Source: Microthyrium microscopicum (Eukaryota; Ascomycota; Dothideomycetes; Microthyriales; Microthyriaceae). From it: DNA of 64,000 bases. The translations under genes and the position numbers were made by a program. Below, in pieces: positions 58,157 through 64,000 of the stretch. Within the stretch, counting starts at the first letter, position 1; every line of letters starts with the position of its first letter. The stretch is from positions 1,272,932-1,336,931 of the forward strand of contig MU004241.1 of NCBI GenBank assembly GCA_010405405.1, read 5' to 3'. A model generated the notes under the pieces. That model was not told the origin of the DNA, searched no databases, and worked only from the letters and a program-made list of their open reading frames with translations.

Positions 58157-58400
58157 TATAATAATTATAATATTTTTAATATTTACTATATTTATAATAT
58201 TTATAATATTTATAAAAGATTAAATATCTATAATATTTATAATATATATAATACCTTTAATATTTTTAATATTACTAATATCTTTAATATTTCTAATATT
58301 TTTAATATTTAGAATATTAATAATAACTTTAATAACTTTAATATCTAAAATATTTAAAATATTTCTTATATTTACTATATTTATAATATTCTAGATACTA
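58150..58400. repeat. 9-bp AT minisatellite, right array
   Basis: Same 9-bp unit family as at 56690-56975 (ATAATATTT and variants such as TTTAATATT). It begins immediately next to the tRNA-like sequence. The open frame across it (58127-58312) is a by-product of a repeat whose unit length is a multiple of three. Confidence 0.75.
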
Positions 58401-59149
58401 ATATTAGTATAATATAGTAGATAGCTTTAATTACTAAATATAGAGCTATTCTAGAAACTAGCTTTACTAGAATAATAACCTAAATACTTAAAATTATCTA
58501 GAATTATTTAGAATTATTTAGAAGAAGTAGAAGCTTCTATTTATTTCTATTAGAATTAAATCCTTTATTATATTATAGTATTAGATCTTAACTTTATAGA
58601 CTACTTTATTATAGACGTATTAAGATTAAGTTTTATAATACTATACTTTTCTTATTATTATTTATAATTTATACCTTCTTTTCTTAGCTTAAGTTCTTAT
58701 CTATAAAATAGAATAATAAAGTATAATTTAGATTTTTCTTATTATTAGTAGTATTTATAATATCTTAAAAGATTAAAAAGCTTCTAAGGTTTAGTAGCTT
58801 AGTTTCTATCTATTTTAGTTTAATAAACTAAATATATATTCTTTCTAGCTAGTTTTTATTACTAGGTTTTATTTATATAATTTATTAGTAATTAGAACCT
58901 ATATATTTACTTAAATATATAAGACTTAATTATTAGATCTATATAATTTTAAAAAGATTAAAAAGACTATTTTTTAAGTAATAACTATTAAGCTACTACT
59001 TAATAAAAATATTAATATTATAGTTAATATATAATTAGATAAGAACTATATCTAAAATAAACTACGCTAAGTAAACTTAAATAAGGTCTAAGTTCTATAA
59101 TAAAACTATTTAATAAAAATCCTAAGAATTCTACTTAAACTAAACGTAA

Positions 59150-62100
59150 CCTATAATAAGAATATAAATAATAATAAACTAATTAAAGAATTAGTTAATA
59201 AAAATAAAATAAAGTTTAAATACCTAAAGATAAAAATAGTCTAATAGCTCTATAAAGGCGTAAAGTATAAATAAGTAAAAGAAAAACTAAAGAAGTAAAG
59301 AAAGGTACGTACTAAGGAATTATTTATACTATATTACTTAATAATAATAATAAAGAATAAGATTATCTAAAAGAAGTTCGTTATTAAAGTAGAGAAGCTC
59401 TTTATTAAATTATATAATCTAAAATATACTATTAAATAGTACTTCTACTATTAAATCTAAAGCTATATATAAATAACTTATACTTAATATAAACTAAACT
59501 ATAGTAAATATATAAATAATTATAATACTAAAAACTATATTAAGATAGGTCTAATTTAATACTTTAATTATAAAGATAATAAAAGAAGAGGAAGAGAAAA
59601 GAAAAAATAAACCTAAAAATACTATATATAATAGAAAAAAATATATAAAATATACTAAACTTACTTTAAGAATATAAAAGAATTCTAAAGAATAAATAAA
59701 AAATATATAAAATAAATAAAAGCTATATTATATACTTAAACTATATTAATTTAGCTTATAGATAATAATAAATATACTATAATAAATAGTATAAAGAAAA
59801 GAAAAATAAAAACTAAGAATCTTAAAAGGCTATTAATATTATAAGAAGTAAAAAATAAAATACGTAATAATTTAGTCTAAGATACTTAAAGATTAATTAT
59901 AAGTATATTTAACTTTAATAAAAGTAATAATAACTTATAAACTATAAAAAATAATACTCTAAAAGAATAATAAAGAAATAACTATAAAAAAAATAAATTA
60001 AGTTATAAATAACTTTAAACTAACCTCTAATAATAAAATAAGTAAAATTAAAATAATAGACTTAAATAAATAGTATTAATATTATATAATATAACTATAA
60101 AAAGTTAAATATAAGAAAAGTAAAGCTATTCTTTAATTTATTAAATAATACTAAGTAACTAATTATAGTAATCTAAGACTTTAAAAGAATTATAAAGCTA
60201 AAAGAAATATACTATTTTCTAACTATACTTTAGTATATAATTAGAATAATTAATTAAGAATAAATTTTATAATAAATAAGGCACTTAATATAAAAAACTA
60301 GTAAGTAAAATATTATAACTAATTTATCTTAATACTATATCTTTAGTATAGATATATAATACTAATAATTATTAATATATATAGTAAAGGCTTAATAGTA
60401 AGTAATTATAACTATTTTACTAAATACTTAATACTAATAAAAGTAATTAATAAAGTAGAAAAAAAGATTCTATTAGTAAAAAACTTTAACTACTACTACT
60501 ATTAATAAAAAAGTATAATATTAGCTACTAAACTCTAAATAAATACTTTACTTTATAATATAATTTAATAAAAACTCTACCTAAGTATACTAAAAGGAGA
60601 ATTAATTTATAAGTTATATAAAGAAAAGAGAATAGAAGTAATAAAAATAATAATTAATCTTATATTTATATTTTAATTTCTTTAAAAAAGACTAAAGTAT
60701 TATAGTTTAATTAATATCTAAATATTAATAGAAAATTATATTCTAATTATAATTTAGCTTATTTTAAAATAAAAGAAGTATATACTAAAAGTATAGTATA
60801 ATATATAAAAACTAGATATAAAATAATTTATTAAATATATAAATAATAGCTTATAGAATATTAAAGATATATTAATAAAGGCTCTATATAAGATAATAAT
60901 AAAAGTAGTAAAGATTTACTATTTAAAAATAAAACTCTTAAAATAAGCTTTATATAAGTAGTTACTTATAATTACTCTATTAATATAAGAAAAGTATTAT
61001 ATAAAAAAAGATACTTTTAAATAAGAAATAACTAAAATAAGTATATATATAAATTAGTTATAGCCTAGCTAAGAAAATCTTTATATTAAAATAAAGTAGT
61101 ATTCTAATAGACCTTTATAAAAAAGATTATAAAGAATTATAAATACTATAAGAACTAAGGCTTATAAAGAATAAGTAAATAAATAAAAGCTAAAGCTAGT
61201 AAACTAAAAGAAGACCTATACTTATTAGTACTTAAATAAATAACTAATAATAACTATATCTATAATAACTAAAGTAAGGTAAATATACTATTTATAAAGT
61301 TTTTTCCTTAAACTAAAGTAGTAAACCTAAGTAATATAAAAGCTACTATTCTACTTCTAAAACTAAAGATAAACTATAAAGTAATAATAAAAGAGATAAA
61401 TTATATAATTAGTAGCTTTTTAAATTATAAGATAATAGAACCTATTAATATATTAAATAAGGTCTTAAAGGCTCTTAAGCTTAAAGTATAGCTAGAAAAG
61501 AAAAGTAATAATCTAAAACTAATAAAATTTAATAAAAGACTAGTACTTATAATTAATAGAATACTAATAAGTAGTATAATTTTAAAATACTTAAGGTAAT
61601 TCTATATACTAATATTAAAAAAACTAAGTAAGAAAGATTACTTATTACTATTAGCCTACTAGCTAATTATTTTTAAGAATATAATAGTAAAGTTAATTAA
61701 AAAAATTATTATTAATAAACTTACCTAACTTATAAAAGATAATAATTTATTACTTTAAAACTAAATAAATACTAAGGTAGAGTAGTTAATATTAATAATA
61801 GTATAGCTCTTAAAGAATACTATTAAAGTAATATAAAAGAGAAACGTAAGAGCTATAGTATTAGTACTTAGCCTTAACTTTTAAGAAGTATATAATAATA
61901 TTAATTTAAGGAAGCTTCTTTATATTCTAAAAATAAAGGAATTCCTCTAATAGCTAATTAATATAATAGTAAGCTTTATTATTAATTATATAACTTAAAT
62001 TATATTTACTAAGTACTAAAGTCTATATTAGGAACTAGGACACCTCTAGTTTAAGATAACTACTAATAGAATATATCTACGTAGAATAAAGCGTTATTAG

Positions 62101-62200
62101 TTAAGTTAACTAATAATAACCTATTATAAATATAGATAGCTTAGTAGAGTCTTTATAGCTTTAAGTAATAAAGAAGAAGAATTATAAAAGTCTAAATAAC
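59150..62200 (+). mobile_element. RIP-destroyed LINE (Tad1-like); ORF1 zinc knuckles recognisable
   Basis: In one frame from 59440, codons that RIP would make from Cys and His (TGC to TAC/TAT, CAT to TAT) appear at CCHC zinc-knuckle spacings. Copy 1 (59440-59481) gives C-x2-C-x4-H-x4-C, copy 2 (59500-59538) gives C-x2-C-x3-H-x4-C, and copy 3 starts at 59560 with C-x2-C. Three tandem knuckles at the end of ORF1 are typical of fungal Tad1/jockey-clade LINEs. The frame is full of TAA/TAG made from Gln codons. The outer limits given are approximate, and the endonuclease and reverse transcriptase downstream are assumed rather than demonstrated. Confidence 0.45.
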
Positions 62201-64000
62201 TTTCTAATAATTATTCTTATTTCTATTTTTATATATTTATTTAAACTATAATAATTATAGTTTTTACTTACTTAGAATAACCTATTTCTAATATAGTAAT
62301 TACTTCTTAATTCTTAAGTATCTAAAAAAATTGTTTTTATTTTTTATCTAATTAGAAACTATATTTAATAGTAAATATTTAAACCTTAACGCCTAGATAG
62401 AACTTAGATAGCTATAACTATTAAGCTAAAAATTATTAATACCTATTATACTCTAAATTAATATATTTAAAGATATATTAAACTTATTTAATATTAAATT
62501 AGCTAACTCTAACTTACTTAAATCTAAAGAAATCTAAAATAACTTTATAATATACTATAAAAAGAAACTTAATATACTTATTAATAAAAAGAAGCTAAAG
62601 CTTAAGGTATAAGAACTAATAATAAAAGCTAGGGTAATTTAGTTTAGTAAGCTTAAAACTACCTAAGAGTTAAAGAACTTTAATTAAGTTAATATAATAA
62701 GACTTAATTAATATTTTTTAAACTAAGCTCTTATTTCCTTAGGACCTTTAAACTAAGATAAGCTTAAAATAGAGCTTTATAAAAGAAAGAGTTTTTAAGA
62801 ATATATATCTTAAGTTAATAATATTAAATAAAAGTTTATTAAATCCTTTTATTAAGAAAGTACTTATAATTAATAATTCTACTAATATATTTATAAATAT
62901 AATTAACTTAAGAAAAAGCTATTATAAATAGAATTAGATAATCTTATTTTTTATAAAGAGTTTTAAAACTTAAGATTCTAAAAAATATAGTAAATAGTTT
63001 AAGATTATACGTTAAGCTATCTAAGCTACTTTATAAAGTAAAAATATATTACTTTTAAGAAGTTCTAAATAGTTAAATTAAGTTAATACTACCCTTAGGA
63101 GCTTTATAATAACTTTTTTAAGTTTTAAAAGAAATAAAAGTATAATAACTAAAAGAATTACTTCTTTTAGTTTTATAGAAGCTTCTTAGAAATATATAGA
63201 AAAAGATTCTCTTTAATAAAAAGTTTATTACTATTATAATTAAAAAAGTCTTTAAAAAAGCTAACTTATATTAGACTTTTAATTTTATAGAAACTAAAGC
63301 CTATTTTATTCTTAAAAAGATAAATCTAAGATAATCTTTCTTAAAATAATACTTATACTTCTTAGAAGATAAGTATAAATATAAAAAGGGCTTAAAAAAG
63401 CTAAAAATATTTAAAAAGTCTTTCTACTTTTTAAAAAATAGTAAAGTAAAATAAGCTATATTTAAAATAACTTAAAATATAGATATTCTATTAAAGTCTA
63501 ACTTAAAAAAGGTTAAATACTTTAAATATAGTAAACTTTACTTTAAAATAAAATACTCTAAGTTATAAAGAAAAGATAAAACTATAAAGTTATAAATTAG
63601 AACTTAGTAGCCTCTTTTATTAATAAAATAGCTTAACTTAATACTAAATAGCTTTATAAAACTATTATTATAAATATCTTAAAGACATTAAAAGCTAAGA
63701 ATAATAACTTATCTAGTAAAATAGACTTTAAAAATAAAATTAAAGTAAATATACTTATAAAAAAGTCTAAGAAATAATAAAAGCTAAGAAGCTTTATTCT
63801 TAAATATTATAGTTAATTATAAGTTATATTTTAATATTATAGATATTAAGCTAGCTAAAAGACTTTAGCTTTATATTATTTTTCTCTACTTTTAAAGCAT
63901 TATTGTACTAAAAGATTAATTTCTTAGAATTATTCTATAAAACTATTATTATTAGATTCGTCTTATTAAGACTATTATAATAGTATAACTTTTAACTAGA

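Larger units (their letters stand above)
52576..64000. repeat. RIP-mutated AT-rich repeat block
   Basis: Composition changes abruptly within about 20 bp. Beyond the edge the sequence is overwhelmingly A/T, packed with TA, and CA/TG dinucleotides are nearly absent; the few survivors cluster in 57300-58140. This is the product of RIP, C-to-T change at CpA on both strands of repeated DNA, characteristic of Pezizomycotina. No intact gene is present. Contents recognisable after mutation are a LINE-like ORF1, 9-bp minisatellites and a tRNA-like island. The block runs off the window, so its full size and any second boundary are unknown. Confidence 0.93.

Noticed and set aside
58127-58312. 61-codon Tyr/Asn/Ile-rich open frame
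   Set aside because: Caused by a 9-bp AT repeat with no stop in that register; not a gene.
52600-64000. AT-rich block as a centromere
   Set aside because: RIP-type loss of CpA/TpG and LINE remains explain it; centromere function cannot be judged from 11 kb of sequence.
1-64000. CRISPR arrays, prokaryotic operons, rRNA genes
   Set aside because: No regularly spaced repeats, no Shine-Dalgarno-linked operons and no rRNA sequence; genes are intron-bearing and eukaryotic.

Overview
The window looks like nuclear DNA of a filamentous ascomycete (Pezizomycotina). Genes carry short spliceosomal introns (43-71 nt) with CTAAC/CTGAC-like branch sites. The families present include HET, DUF6594, a KP4-like secreted protein, fungal GH17, a C2H2/Fungal_trans regulator and small secreted Cys-rich proteins. 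The last 11.4 kb is an extremely AT-rich block with CpA/TpG almost removed, the signature of repeat-induced point mutation (RIP). I cannot fix the genus from sequence alone; no prokaryotic feature and no CRISPR is present.

Layout: 0-6.3 kb holds three secreted proteins: a low-complexity protein with a repeated DCDIKSC motif, a small Cys-rich protein with a beta-gamma-crystallin-like pattern, and an SCW4/SCW10/Mp65-type GH17 cell-wall glucanase. 8.3-12.9 kb holds an SPX-RING ubiquitin ligase and a G1/S cyclin. 12.9-21.9 kb is gene-poor and probably includes the cyclin's long leader plus one unexplained coding-like exon behind two MluI-type (MCB) boxes. 21.9-31.1 kb holds a KP4-like secreted protein, a Wss1/WLM metalloprotease, a small mitochondrial membrane protein with an apparent 2-nt frameshift, an Rch1/SLC10A7-type transporter, a GFA-domain enzyme and a DUF6594 membrane protein. 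A 603-bp TA-flanked inverted-repeat element sits in the promoter region shared by the transporter and the GFA gene.

31.1-36.6 kb is gene-poor. 37.2-39.7 kb encodes a zinc-finger transcription factor with an upstream ORF. 40.9-43.7 kb is a compact trio: two GPI-anchor enzymes (PIG-L/Gpi12 and PIG-F/Gpi11) flanking a small membrane protein. 44.3-50.6 kb holds glyoxalase II (nine exons), an MFS exporter, a second TA-flanked inverted-repeat element with perfect 60-bp arms, and acetoacetyl-CoA synthetase. 50.7-52.6 kb is a HET gene that has lost its start and carries an internal TGA, exactly at the edge of the RIP block.

52.6-64.0 kb is the RIP block. It contains 9-bp minisatellites, a tRNA-like island that kept normal composition, and the mutated remains of a LINE whose three zinc-knuckle spacings are still readable in one frame. 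Gene models marked with exon coordinates were joined by hand from frame, splice consensus and family motifs; none is backed by transcript data.
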